Part shown: piece after piece, positions 24,140 to 35,500 of the stretch
Layout of the letters: each line of letters starts with the position of its first letter
How positions within the stretch are numbered: the first letter of the stretch is position 1
Source of the DNA: Stichopus chloronotus
Taxonomy: Eukaryota; Echinodermata; Holothuroidea; Aspidochirotida; Stichopodidae
Length of the DNA: 64,000 nt
Assembly (NCBI GenBank): GCA_021234535.1
Contig: CM037849.1
Location: 16,136,274-16,200,273, forward strand
Direction: 5' to 3'
Notes under the pieces: model-generated
The model's input: the letters and a program-made list of their open reading frames with translations, nothing else
Told to the model about the DNA's origin: nothing
Database searches by the model: none
Translations under genes and position numbers: made by a program

Positions 24140-25020
24140 AACAGTGCGATGTCTTAAGTATTTCTGAATATGGACGTTTTTTTAATTTGACAAAAATTCA
24201 GCCAGAATAGCTGCTGTCATCCAATTCTCAGTGGCGGTATTGTGCCTATACACTGCGCGTTGGATAAAAGGGAAATTACAATTGAAATAATTACGAAAGA
24301 TATTTTGAATTTAGCAAAGGCTTCATCAGTCTCTTTGCAGTTACGTCACATTTGCCAAGACTCACTCTGAAGAGTGTAGAGAAAATTAGTAAGGTTGCTA
24401 GGTATTATTTCCCGGAAGTCTGTCGTTCTGACGTAATTACCCCTTGTGAATACTTAGCTTGCAGAGAGTAAATGTAGGACAGTTTACCGAAATATCATCC
24501 ATTACGAGTCCAAAGGTGCACATTTGTTTAGAGGTATTACTTATAATTGAATCGAGGATTGTAGCTGAGGCAGAATTCACAAAGGTAGGTAAAGTGTGTA
24601 GCTACCGGAAAGTATGCAGTTGCAAGAGACTGATAAAGCGACCAGAAATATGGTCATTTACATGCACTATCATTACAATGGAAATATCCCATCAAAAAAT
24701 AATCCGAATTGATTTTTTTTCCCGAAATGATACTGAACCATCTAATCTGAACCATCTCTATCTAAAAATGAATTCCAAGACGCCATCAATAAAATCACTT
24801 AAGTCAGAGGCGAAGTTTAAATTTTGTATTAATGTACATCGCAACACCTCAACGACCTTATCGAGAGAACTGGTCCAAATTCTAAACGTCAATACTGTAA
24901 AGAGAAAATGCAATACATGTATCATGAAACCAGATTTCTGTTACACCAATATACAGAAGAGCAAAGCTTGAGGGCATCAAAATTTTCTTTCTTGTTTTTT
25001 TTTTCGTTTGTTGCTCACAG
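24140..25020. other. Probable intron upstream of sulfotransferase-like exon
   Basis: A 170-codon frame at 24459-24971 is open but has no recognisable domain, and I do not accept it as a gene. The 3' part has the T-rich tract and acceptor used by the next exon. Confidence 0.4.
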
Positions 25021-25166
25021 AAACTATTTCGAGGTACTGTACTACTTTTTTGTACGGGACTGGATCAATGCTTACGGTCTTGACAAGCTATACGTTGTTA
25101 CTTTAACAGATTGGATGTCTGATGCAGTCAATCAGTACAAAGCATTATCTCAGTTTTTAGACTTAG
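25021..25166 (+). CDS. Carbohydrate-sulfotransferase-like gene, penultimate exon
   Basis: Acceptor after a long pyrimidine run (gtttgttgctcacag), donor acttag|gtaagt, open throughout. It encodes FFVRDWINAYGLDKLYVV, then TDWMSDAVNQYKALSQFLDL. The pattern Y-x-DW-x-x-(Y/F)-x-x-x-K-(L/I)-x-V-x-x-x-(E/D)-(W/D) and later FLDLG matches the region before the C-terminus of Golgi sulfotransferases of the CHST15 (GalNAc4S-6ST)/NDST type, which move sulfate from PAPS to glycosaminoglycans. The PAPS-binding 5' exons were not found. Splicing to 26125 joins a phase-1 G. Confidence 0.65.
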
Positions 25167-26124
25167 GTAAGTAAAACGGTAACACATGAAGTTTCTCTTG
25201 GTTGCTGTGAGAAAATAACAGTAAACACAACCTATTCTTCGGGAAGAGGAGTGGTGGGTGAATTTTCCTAAGTTCGGGGAAAATTGCCGAGTCATTTCAA
25301 AAAGGGATGTAATGATATCATGAAGAAAGTATAAAACCACAGGGTATCTATCTCCTTTAATCAGTATGTTGAGTTGGAATACATATCTTACGACATTTGG
25401 CAATGTTCCTTGTTCATTGACAATGTTCCTTGCCAATGTGGGCAAATAGTTGAGACAAGATATCAAATGAAGAGATTCACTTGATTTACTTCTTTTCCAA
25501 TTAACGAACGTAAGCACTAAAAAAAAAAAAGTTCGGTATATCTGATTCACAAGCAAATGCCAGCCTCTTAATTTACCTCTTTGATATTATTCACACGCAC
25601 CCACTGTTTCAAATTGAACCAATCACTGAAGTGGTGTCCATTTATGAGCAACACTGACAGTAGATCCATTTGCAGATAATCCTGAATCCTCCCTCTTGTC
25701 ACGAAGTTTTCACACTCACGTGTGCAGTACTATAGCGTGCATACAAGCAAAACTGAAGAACACCCAGTAATAAGTTGGACTTCTCCAAATATATTTTTCG
25801 ACGACCTGAATTTTATAAATATTCATAATATTTACAGCAAAAGTTGAGCTTTTTTACTTTTATTTCACCATTTCAAATGAAAGCTGGCTAGATATAATAC
25901 CCCAAATGTATGTAGGAATGGTAGTTTACAGCCACTATAGTTCGTAAAATCGCAGGAATGGACTCAAATGACTGTTTTAAGGTTGTGTATGTTGTGTATT
26001 AAACTAATGGAAAAATACTTTATCAAGAGAGGTAATGTTGCTTTTGGTGGAACTCTAATGTTTAAAGATTGCAAAAGATCATTGTTTGCCAGCACATTAC
26101 TGGCTATGACACTTGCCTTTACAG
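25167..26124 (+). other. Intron of the sulfotransferase-like gene
   Basis: About 0.96 kb between the two sulfotransferase-like exons. It contains a duplicated segment with caatgttccttg near 25400-25430 and no other coding signal. Confidence 0.5.
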
Positions 26125-26312
26125 AAGTACCATAGGAGCAAGAAATTAGACGGACTGTTACAAGAGAGGGTCAAAATTCTCAGTCAGAAAAGAAACAGCA
26201 TGCAGGAGTTATACGGTCAGATACTAAGAAAATGCTGCAGGACTTCTACCGCCCATGGAATCACAAATTAGCTGAACTTCTCAATGACACGAAGTTTCTA
26301 TGGGACTATTGA
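26125..26312 (+). pseudogene. Carbohydrate-sulfotransferase-like gene, terminal exon with in-frame TAG
   Basis: Acceptor gcctttacag. The frame set by the preceding exon reads E-V-P-TAG-E-Q-E-I-R-R and continues without another stop to MLQDFYRPWNHKLAELL and FLWDY-TGA at 26310-26312. The D-F-Y-R-P-x-N-x-x-L-A-x-x-L-x-D-x-x-F-x-W ending is characteristic of CHST15/NDST-family sulfotransferases. The TAG at 26133-26135 is one change from CAG (Gln), in a region where the family tolerates variation. The gene is either a recent pseudogene, polymorphic, or affected by a sequence error. No alternative acceptor that keeps the frame is obvious. Confidence 0.65.
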
Positions 26313-28630
26313 AACTTGAGGGACTTTTTAAAGGGGCTCATTGAGTTGATATCAATAAAGATTGCTGTGATTTTGAAGTATACAAACACACTACAATACT
26401 CGCAATTAGCATTATTAATCAAGTTTCATATCCAATAGTTATATGAAAACTGTCAATTTTTTTCGAATTTTTGACCGTTACTTGCTCTGATTGTGTGCAA
26501 GTGAATGTACTAATGTGAAAATGTCTGGTCACAAAGTTTCAAAAACCAAATTTAATCGTTGGTTACTCACTCATTAATGTTCCAACGTATGTAAAACTTT
26601 GGGATCCTTTTAGTTTGACTGTTTGTCATTAGTATGTGAAGGAAACTTGACCGGTTTAGAAAAATTGAGTGAATTTCACAAAACAACTCAATGAGCCTCT
26701 TTAACTATGGAACAGCCATGCTCAAACAAGTAGATCATATTGTTTGGTTCAAAACTTTGCTAATGTGACTTAACTCCAGTGAACGTATTGGAGAGTTATC
26801 CTTTTTTTTTTTGCAGTTACCAGTCATATATGTGCCTCCATCCTGAATAGTAGCCCCATTGGTAATTTTACCAGGTCTACGTATGCTCAAATCCCGAATA
26901 GAAATGTATTACCAATTACCAGTGTACTTTAATGGTCTATGTGTGTTTTAATTCCGAATAGGAATGTTACGAGTCGTTGTCCGATACTCTGAACAGTGAT
27001 TATGTTTTCTTTTTCCTTTTGATTGCAATATTTCAAATTTGTCAAAAAGGTATGACGGAATGCTTAAATACCACTCACTGAAAGATAAACTGTTCATCCG
27101 TTATCCAATGAAAATTCTGCTTTTCCTTTTAAGTGGTCTTACTCGATTAAATCGTTTACACACAAAACTCGTATGCTTTGATGAGTTGAGTCAGTTGATA
27201 AAGTGCAGTCATTTGCGGTCACCACGTTAGGTACACTTCCAAAATTCAGTCTCCGGAGTGGAATGTTGTCCGATGGCTTATCATAAATCTGCAAAATAAT
27301 TTTGATCTGCAACAAAACCCTACATACTGAGAGTTCGACAAGGTGGGAATTAATGTAGTTTCTAAATCAAATTAAATTACATTTGAATTTCTTAATTATC
27401 TTACAGTGACATGTATGAAAGGATATGACTTGAAGCTTGATACTCATATTTCTGATCAATTGCCGATAACCAAATAGATGCTGTTTTTTATATAACGCAG
27501 GATAGCTGCAGATTAACAGATATAAATTAAACGTTATATATATAACGTTACAATTATGGATATAAAATGAACATTTACTTGAAATTACTTAAAAGTAACT
27601 CAGAATAGGTACATAGTTTTTTTTTTTTTTTTGCCATTGACAAATATTTATATACAATCTATCGTCAGTGTGTTCTGTAATTGTATAACAGTGTGGTACT
27701 TCCGGTGAAAGACTTAATATGCATCATCTATTATGATTCCTCATGTGTTTTGTTTGTTTAAAAGAACGATATGTTCCATTATGATGTACCCTTACTCTGA
27801 TCTGCAACGCGATATACCTTCACTCTAACAGGCATTTCCCAAAAGTACTTTTTTTTTTAAACTGAGAACAGTCCAGTTCATGTACATATGGTACGTCCTG
27901 GTAGTTATAGTGTGCTCGGACCTCTAGTGCATCAATTGCATGGCTAGACTGTTTTAGAGGGTGAAAACACCTAAATTTTCACACAGGTGAGCATTACTGC
28001 ATTAGGGAACCTTATGCATCATGCAAGGTTGGTCACAACATATGGCGTACATGTAACCTGTGGCCTACAGTTGGGCTTTTTTCCCTGGTGGAATGGGGGC
28101 CAACTGCAAAACTTCCCCCAAAGGATTCAAGGTCACATGAGTGTCACCTTAATTTTGAAAGTGAGCTGACGTGGATGGGGAGGAGGGGGAAATTATCTGG
28201 TCTGTATTATGACCGCAACTGGGAGAGGAGTTTAATCCCCTCCACGTTTGGAACTCTTTGTTTATGTGAGGTGGACAACACACAAAATGGTGCTACCTTT
28301 TTATGCTGCATTTGAATTGATTGTATCATTTTATTATCTTGCTTGGGGAAATAAATAGACCTCATCTGGGGTAATCTAGGACCTATTCAGGACTGGTCTG
28401 AAGGCCAAGGTCAAGTGGAATTATCTAAGTGAAGGGCCACAAGCGGAGCGTACAAGAAAATACTTGGCTTTACAAAATATTTACAAATACTTTGCATGAG
28501 GAGAGGTCTATGGGAATCGAGAACCCCCCCCCCCCCCTTGCCTTAAAAGCACATTTGCCCTTCATTGTTGCCCAATGATGGTACAATTGAATGTCTTTGA
28601 CACCTACATTCATGAACCTAAATTAAAGTT
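26313..28630. other. Gene-poor interval
   Basis: No supported exon. Poly(T) runs are present. The GC-richer part at 28080-28640 adjoins repeat family A copy 3 and may belong to it. A C-run lies at about 28525-28538. Confidence 0.45.
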
Positions 28631-28639
28631 TGAAAAGTA

Positions 28640-29060
28640 TTGGGATAGTGTGCTGAGGGGCTTCAGAACTATCTAAACGTAGCGCCACTTCTGTTGGCGG
28701 GAGGCGCTCGAGAAAAGTTTTAGCATTTCCAACCCTCCAGAAGGTCTAAAACACATTTCCCGGATGTTCCAAGCTGCATATACCCAATAGAGATGTCATG
28801 CCTGCAACTTCCCAATGAAGACCTAATGAGATATAAATCAGTGTAAGTAGTATTGAAACATATCAGATATCTTGAGATAATACAAGAATCATAATGAATT
28901 ATTTATCCTGTTTCATTTATTCTCGGAACTGTTGGCAAATAGCAGGAGGGGGGGGGGGGGTTGAACATACATTAGACCCCACTTTTGCATTGGTTGATAA
29001 TGACCCATTTCTGAGCTTGAAAATAAAAATGAGTACAGGGGTCTGCGGTTGAACATTATC
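28640..29060 (+). repeat. Dispersed repeat family A, copy 3
   Basis: It shares with copy 2 the order AACTATCTAA, GCGCCAC, a TTCCAAGCTGCAT core, TCATTTATTCTCGGAA, TTGGCAAATA, GAACATAC, GGTTGATAATGACCCATTT and GAGCTTGAAA over about 400 bases. A G-run at 28950-28961 is embedded. Confidence 0.8.
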
Positions 29061-30950
29061 TAATGCAACGAATCGACCCAGAACCCGATTGGAACTTTTT
29101 GGGGAAAACGCTCGGGTAAACGTGAGTTTGCTACATGCACTAGTTGTTGAAACATTTCCCTTACTTTTAAGAAAGGGCATACTTTAGATAGTAGAATTAA
29201 CGTTCTTCCAAATAGTAATAGGCCTATGACAGAATATCGGTTCGTATTATCAATAGCTTTAGTTTGCAGCGTAAAACTAAACGATGTACTTAGACATTTT
29301 GCTAACTGGAAGATTGAAATGAGAGGGGCATAAGTTTTCTTTGAAGTGATGCAAAGCCTTACCATCACTGTAAAAGAGCTGGTGTGAAATCTATTGTAGC
29401 AGTATTTGTAACAGACCATAAACACGATAATGAATAAATTTTCAACTGTTCTATAGATTTATTCTTTTTGCTGGTTTGGCATTATCTGATAACGATAAAA
29501 AATTTATGATAAAAGTTGTGTAATCAAGGGTTTTGTTGAAATTTTTGTTGTTATTTTGAACATCCATAGTTACAATGATTTTACCACATAACGTAGCCCT
29601 CAGTCAACATAAATGAACTTACATGTGATATATTAGTATCGGTTCATGCATGCATTTCATACAATGCGGTATTTTTCAAACCCTGCAATGGATAATGCAA
29701 TCTAAGAGTCTAGGAGGATAATCTAATGTGGCTTTGTACAGCGTGTATAAACACATACTGTCACAGGATAACAAATACGTTGTTTTCTGAAGCAGCACTG
29801 TGATTGGCTATAACCGTGACCTTCTTCTTTTAAATTCTCTTTGATGAAGAATAAGGAGCACCTTAAAGCTTAAAGCTGGAGACTGTTTAACTGATGGACA
29901 TGAAGTGAATCCACTCTCCGCCCTGGGGTTGCAATATCTTGTGTTTTCTAAGATTCGAAAACTTCTGACAATTGAAAAAAATTCTTTCGAAAATTTATTT
30001 CATGTAAATGCATCGTAAAACGTGATTCGTTTCAGAAAAAAACAAAACAAACAAACAAACAAAAAACAAACAACGAAATAGTGTTTGCAATATCCACCTT
30101 TCAATGGAAAAGCCTAGATAAGTCAACTTAGGTACATTGCTCCATAAATACAAAATAGGCTAGTTACCGTTGCACATATGTAAGGGTCCTCTCACGTAAC
30201 GTTTCCATTCGAGTCAAAAACATTCCTAGTTCAAAATTCTCTTTACGTTATATTTGTTTGATTATAGACTGCATTGGTATACATAATTGGGTCCATATTG
30301 TGTTCAGGACTGGAGACTATAAAATGAATACGGGCTTAGATTATCATTAATGTTTAACGACAACACCCTATCGTCCAGTAGATAACGGATAAAAAATAAC
30401 GAACGCATTCAGAGGCTTCTGACAACCAGGACAAAAATTCCTTAACTTTTACACCACAAATAAGTTGTCAGTTTACCTTACAATACAATAATTTGGGCAT
30501 GTTGGACGGCTCATGTCGCAACCCATGTGACTAGTCTGGGAAATGGCCAGTCGGGAGAATTGCCGTAACGGGGTCTAGGGCTGAACGATACAGTAGGGGA
30601 GTAAAAATAAATAAAAGTACCTCATATTGTTGATGAAGGCAAAACATAAAACATTATGAAGATTGTAAATAGAAACCGAAAAATGAACCAATGATTGCCT
30701 TAAAGTCTTTGTTAATCTAATTGGAATGAAACATCAATACAATCACTTAGTGATGGAATACCTAATATTAAAGAATCATTTCATCAAGAACCATTTTACT
30801 AACTTCCTCGTGCAAATAAGCTTGTCATATTTTATTATGCCAATATTAGCATGTCCTAAGGAGTGGTGGCGTTGTCAGACAGGGTGGGGCCCAAGGGTCC
30901 TCCATACGGTCCCTGGTGGGGTGGCAATCCCCCTGAGCCCCTGGGCTTCT
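29061..30950. other. Gene-poor interval
   Basis: No supported gene. A (CAAA)n-rich tract lies at about 30040-30080. Confidence 0.45.
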
Positions 30951-30959
30951 TGGTATTTC

Positions 30960-31275
30960 TTATGCATTAAAGTCATCACTTTAAAAGTAATTTTATTTTC
31001 TATAAGCGCAGGTCTAAAAAAAACCGAACTTCAAGTCCAACGCCCCTGCGAGAGGAGAGGACCGGGAAAAAAAAAATGTGCCTCTAAACTCCTAGGACCT
31101 ATGCCATTGGTGATGTAGTAAAGTCATCATTTAAGTGTAATTCTGTTGTCTAAACAGAGATCTAAAAAGTTGGACAACTTCAAGCATGACTAAACAAAAG
31201 TTTAAAACAAAAGGTGGATGACTTCAGGTCAAGGCACCTGCGGGGGTTCACGGGAGGGGGAACACCCCAAAGATT
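30960..31275 (+). repeat. Tandem repeat family B, units 1 and 2
   Basis: Two diverged units of about 150-165 bases (starting near 30962 and 31112). Each has TAAAGTCATCA near its start, a TAATT(T/C)T-rich middle, an ACTTCAAG segment and a GC-rich end (for example gcacctgcgggggttc). A third unit lies at 32397 beyond an intervening element. Confidence 0.65.
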
Positions 31276-32370
31276 GGTTGCGTTCCGTCATGATCGATGC
31301 GGAAAAAAAAATTGACGCATCCTGCCGGATGCGTCAAATTTTGGCAAAGTCCATGTGCGTTCAGAAACAGAGTTGTCGTACGCAAGCATGCGTCAACTTG
31401 ATATTTTCATGTTTGTTTTTCATAAAATACAATTTAACGGGATACAGATGCAAAATGGTACTATGTTTGAGTTTGAAATCACAATGAAAAGCCTGTAAAA
31501 TACTTTGAAAAGCTCATTTTTTGGCATTTTTTTCACAACACTGGGAATGTGTACGTGGGCTTATGATTCTTTGGTTAACCAGTACCCTTGCGATATTATT
31601 GATTTCGGTAGTGGAAAAGCAGTTGTATTCATTGTTTGGACGGTAGGCAGGGGAAGTCTGGACACTAGGCATGGCTGCAAAGGGACATTTCACGGCATAC
31701 GAGAACATTTAAATATACAATGTAGTGTATATAATCGGTGGCGTAGCTTCGGGGGCTTATGGGATCGTTGCGCCCCAAACGCCCCCACAAGCTATCTGGG
31801 CAAATCTACTCAACTTGATAATAGTAGACTCTGACTGTAGAAAATCTCCATTCCAATCAGTCCACTGAAATCAGTGGCGTGACAGGGGAAGGCCGTTAGG
31901 CCATTCCCCTCACTGATGCCGATTTGTTTTAGTTTCTAAATATAACCAAACTTTTTAGCATAAATTCTACTCCAAAATGTAGCTAATTATGTGGCACCAG
32001 ATTGCATGCAAGGACACCTAAGTTTTCAGGAGGAGGAAGGGGACACCCCTCCACTAGGACACCTCCCCCATGCCGACTATCACGCGACATACTGCATGTC
32101 ATTACACTTCCATGAGAGAAATCCTGGGTGCACAACTCACTGAAATCCATCGAGATAAACCTACTTTAAATAATTTTGTACAAATTCGGATAAATTGTGA
32201 CAAACTGAATGTGTTTAGGAATAAAACCAAATCAAATTTTACAAATCGAAATTGACGTAGTGTGAACGTATCTTGCGTAGGCATGCGTAGGCATGCGTCT
32301 TGACGTATCCGGAAAGATGCGGAAAAAACAAAAAAACGTGTGGTATCCGGAACAGAACGGAACGCATACC
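31276..32370. mobile_element. Candidate non-autonomous DNA transposon with imperfect terminal inverted repeats
   Basis: The left end reads GGTTGCGTTCCGT. The right end, reverse complemented, reads GGTATGCGTTCCGT. Inside each end are related GATGCGG/TTGACGCATC and GCATGCGT motifs in opposite orientation (31300-31400 and 32250-32350). The 1.1 kb between has no transposase. The element separates units of repeat family B, as an insertion would. I saw no convincing target-site duplication, so the exact ends and the superfamily are open. Confidence 0.5.
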
Positions 32371-32396
32371 TGTCTGGACATGCCTTTACGGTATTT

Positions 32397-32545
32397 GTGA
32401 TGTATTAAAATCATCATATGAGGGGTAATTCTTTATACCAAACACATGCCTCAAATCAAAGTTGGATACCTCCAAGTATGACTAAGGTATAAAAGTATCA
32501 AAGTTCCTGTGGGTGTCCAGGGTCAGAAGTTCAGATCTCACATGA
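32397..32545 (+). repeat. Tandem repeat family B, unit 3
   Basis: TGTATTAAAATCATCA, GTAATTCT, AAAGTTGGATACCTCCAAG and TATGACTAA follow the same order as units 1 and 2, ending in a tgtgggtgtccaggg-like GC-rich part. Confidence 0.6.
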
Positions 32546-35500
32546 TGGGCACATTTCTTTTTTCCAGGGCGTTGGTTCCCATTGCCCGCTACCTCTTCCT
32601 TGGCGATAACCAGTTTACTTTATGGCGGACAATATGCAACATTATAGAAATAATGCACATTTACGGCTTGATTTCAGTAATTTTCCAACCACAAAGTTGG
32701 AATGTATCCTACCATTTAACAGTTAAAACCAGTCACTGCCTGAAACATTTTGCCTCTCACGATTATATAAACATCTTCCTAAGGGGAGGGGACCTCTTTC
32801 TTAGACCGCGATATCAGTCGAGGATTACTTATCGATACTTACACAATCTGCCGGTGACTGATACAGAACTTTCTGTCTCCTCATGTGCATACTCGAAAAA
32901 TTACGTTTGGTTGGCCTGCAACCTCTGAACGAATATGAGAAACAGCAAATTGTTACAAGGTAACAAATAGTTGTATCGAAAGTTTATCTAAAAGATTATT
33001 ACTTGAGAGTATAGCTGGAAATTTAAATAACGTGTTATGTCATTGTGTTTACTCTCAGAATCTAAACCAAACTGTTTGGTGATCAGTTTGGTTTTCAAGT
33101 AATCATAATTTATTAATTCTCCATTGAAAGAACTGATGGAAACTGTCTTTATTGGGCATGGTGATCGATATGGTTTAGAGAGGACCATTGTATAGTCTCC
33201 AGGTTATACTATATTTATCCCTTTCATTCAGTTTCCTTTCATGAGAAGGTTGTCTCTGTAATGAACGATGCAGCTTGTAAGTGTTGCTGAGGTTTATTAT
33301 CAAGGAGAAGAAATACCCGTAATAAATGAATAAGGTCACTCTTTACCTTGTCAGAGTTATCGCGGTCTTTTACTGGGGTTTTATTTCCGGGTTCGTGTTT
33401 TGTTTTTCTTCTCGGTTTAGTGTCGTTTAGTCCTGACATTTTGGTTTCCGCTGGGCGGGATACTTAAGAAGGAAACACACTCATTCTGTTCAAGCATAAT
33501 TACAGACATTTGCATCTTTAACTGTCGACCTAAATGATGGCATATTTCATCATATGCAAATTCAGTGGCACTATTGATTCCATTTATACTGTTTGTAAAT
33601 GTCACGTCGTCTAGTTGAACGAACTTGTACCACAGACATGGAAGTAACTCTACATTATCAGGGCCAAGTTACATTCACAAAAATAGTTACAAGATCTACT
33701 TTAGACTGTAAGCTGAGCGTGAGTGAAGAGATGTGTAAGTTATTGGCGTCCTTCTCAAGCGTTTCCCGAAATACGATCATTAAATGTACAGTGAGTGTAA
33801 CGATATGAATGGTCGTCCCGAATAAACCAATCTGGGGTTTAGATGAGTGCACGTATTATAGATGAGTGAAACAAAGTGATATCTGTGTATTAATAGTAGC
33901 TCAGAAATAGTTTCAATACAGATGAGTGCTACATCCGTAGGCATGCTAACAAAATATAAACCTTTGTTTTCTTGCTACTTACCTTTAAAACTCACCCATT
34001 AGTTTCTGTCCTGCTTTATCTTTTCACACGGGGAGTAGTGACTTACTTGCCACCAGGTTATTTTAACGGTATCGTCAACTAAACAACTCCAGTTTGGTAC
34101 AACGACAATTTTAGTTCACGACAGTTCTTTGTCAGCAGTACAACATTGTCACGATAACGAGAACCATCTAAGCTTACATCCAACAATGTGCTTACTGATT
34201 CAAAATAAACGTAGTGAAGTTCCATGTACAGCCCATACAAATGTTTTCTATAGACTTCTCCAGAAATGTCTGTAGAACTCTATAGAATCAACGAATTTCA
34301 ATACATGACATTATGACCGTGTTCAACACCCTCGTTCATGCGTGATTACACATGCATCACCTATGGACCTGACACCTACTACTCCTTGCCAGACAGCTCA
34401 AGAAAGCCTAGACATTGAATTGGCACACCTGAATTACTTTACGAGAACGATGTTTAATTGACCATGTGGATTATCAGAGCATGAGGTGAATAAAACTGAC
34501 TTAAAGCGATGAAAACTTGCAACAAGTTGAACCTCAGCAGAACAAAAGAAGAGTGAGGCTGAAGTGAATCCCATTTTAATGTACGAGTAATGGCACACAG
34601 GAGTGTTTGAATTCCTGTATAGAACTTTGTAGTTTCTTTAGAGTTCTACAAAAATTAATTTCTAAAAATTAATTTATTTTGACTATATTTTTTTTTCAAA
34701 TACCCCGAAAATGACCAGATAGATATATGGAAAGTATCCTCCCAAATGCTGGGAAATCGCATCTACAGTTTCAAACTCCAACCCCGTACGGCCGAGGATG
34801 AATCCCCCTCCCCGCTTTCTTTCTCACAAATCCTGCATGAATCAGCGCGTGGAAGTCGTGTGTGTATGCAGTGACATGGATCAGCCAGTATTTACTAGCA
34901 AGCATCATTAAACCAAAGAGCATTTCAGTTCTTACATCTACAACGTACTCTTACGCGGTGTGTAGGAAGAGACAAATCTCTGCTTCAGCCTCTTTTTTCT
35001 CAGCATAGACTGAATTAAGGGTTTTTTCGATAAATTCAATTTTTCCCTTAATGGTGAGCTATGAAAAAAATTCGTTTTTCTCTGTCGGTACACCTTTTTC
35101 TATGTTAAAAACAAATTCGTTTATGGAAAACTAGCTAGGTAACATGGGATGATTTTGATTGCAAAATCATATGGGTACCATATGGATTCAACTGAATGGA
35201 GCCTATGTGTTATCTGGGCTAGGTGTCACCAGGGTAACGAAAAAAAAAATGTTTTTGATCATCAGCTGTGCTAATCGCTAATTATTGCCAATCGGCCATG
35301 CCATAATGATCTCAACGCGCACAATTATCTCAATGCATACGTTAGCATTTCAGTTTTAGCCAAAGACTTAAATAAACGAGAATGACGTAATGGAGCCATA
35401 AGTGAAGCCAAGAAATTTTGGGGTCGTCCTACGGAGTAGGGCAAGAGCTGTTCCTACGGTACGTCGCGTAACACAAATTCAATGGAAGTAAATAAGTGAA

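Noticed and set aside
24459..24971. 170-codon plus-strand frame
   Set aside because: No family motif and composition like the surrounding AT-rich DNA. It sits upstream of a clear intron-exon acceptor and is probably intronic.
32509..32928. 139-codon plus-strand frame
   Set aside because: No recognisable domain or splice support, and it begins inside repeat family B.
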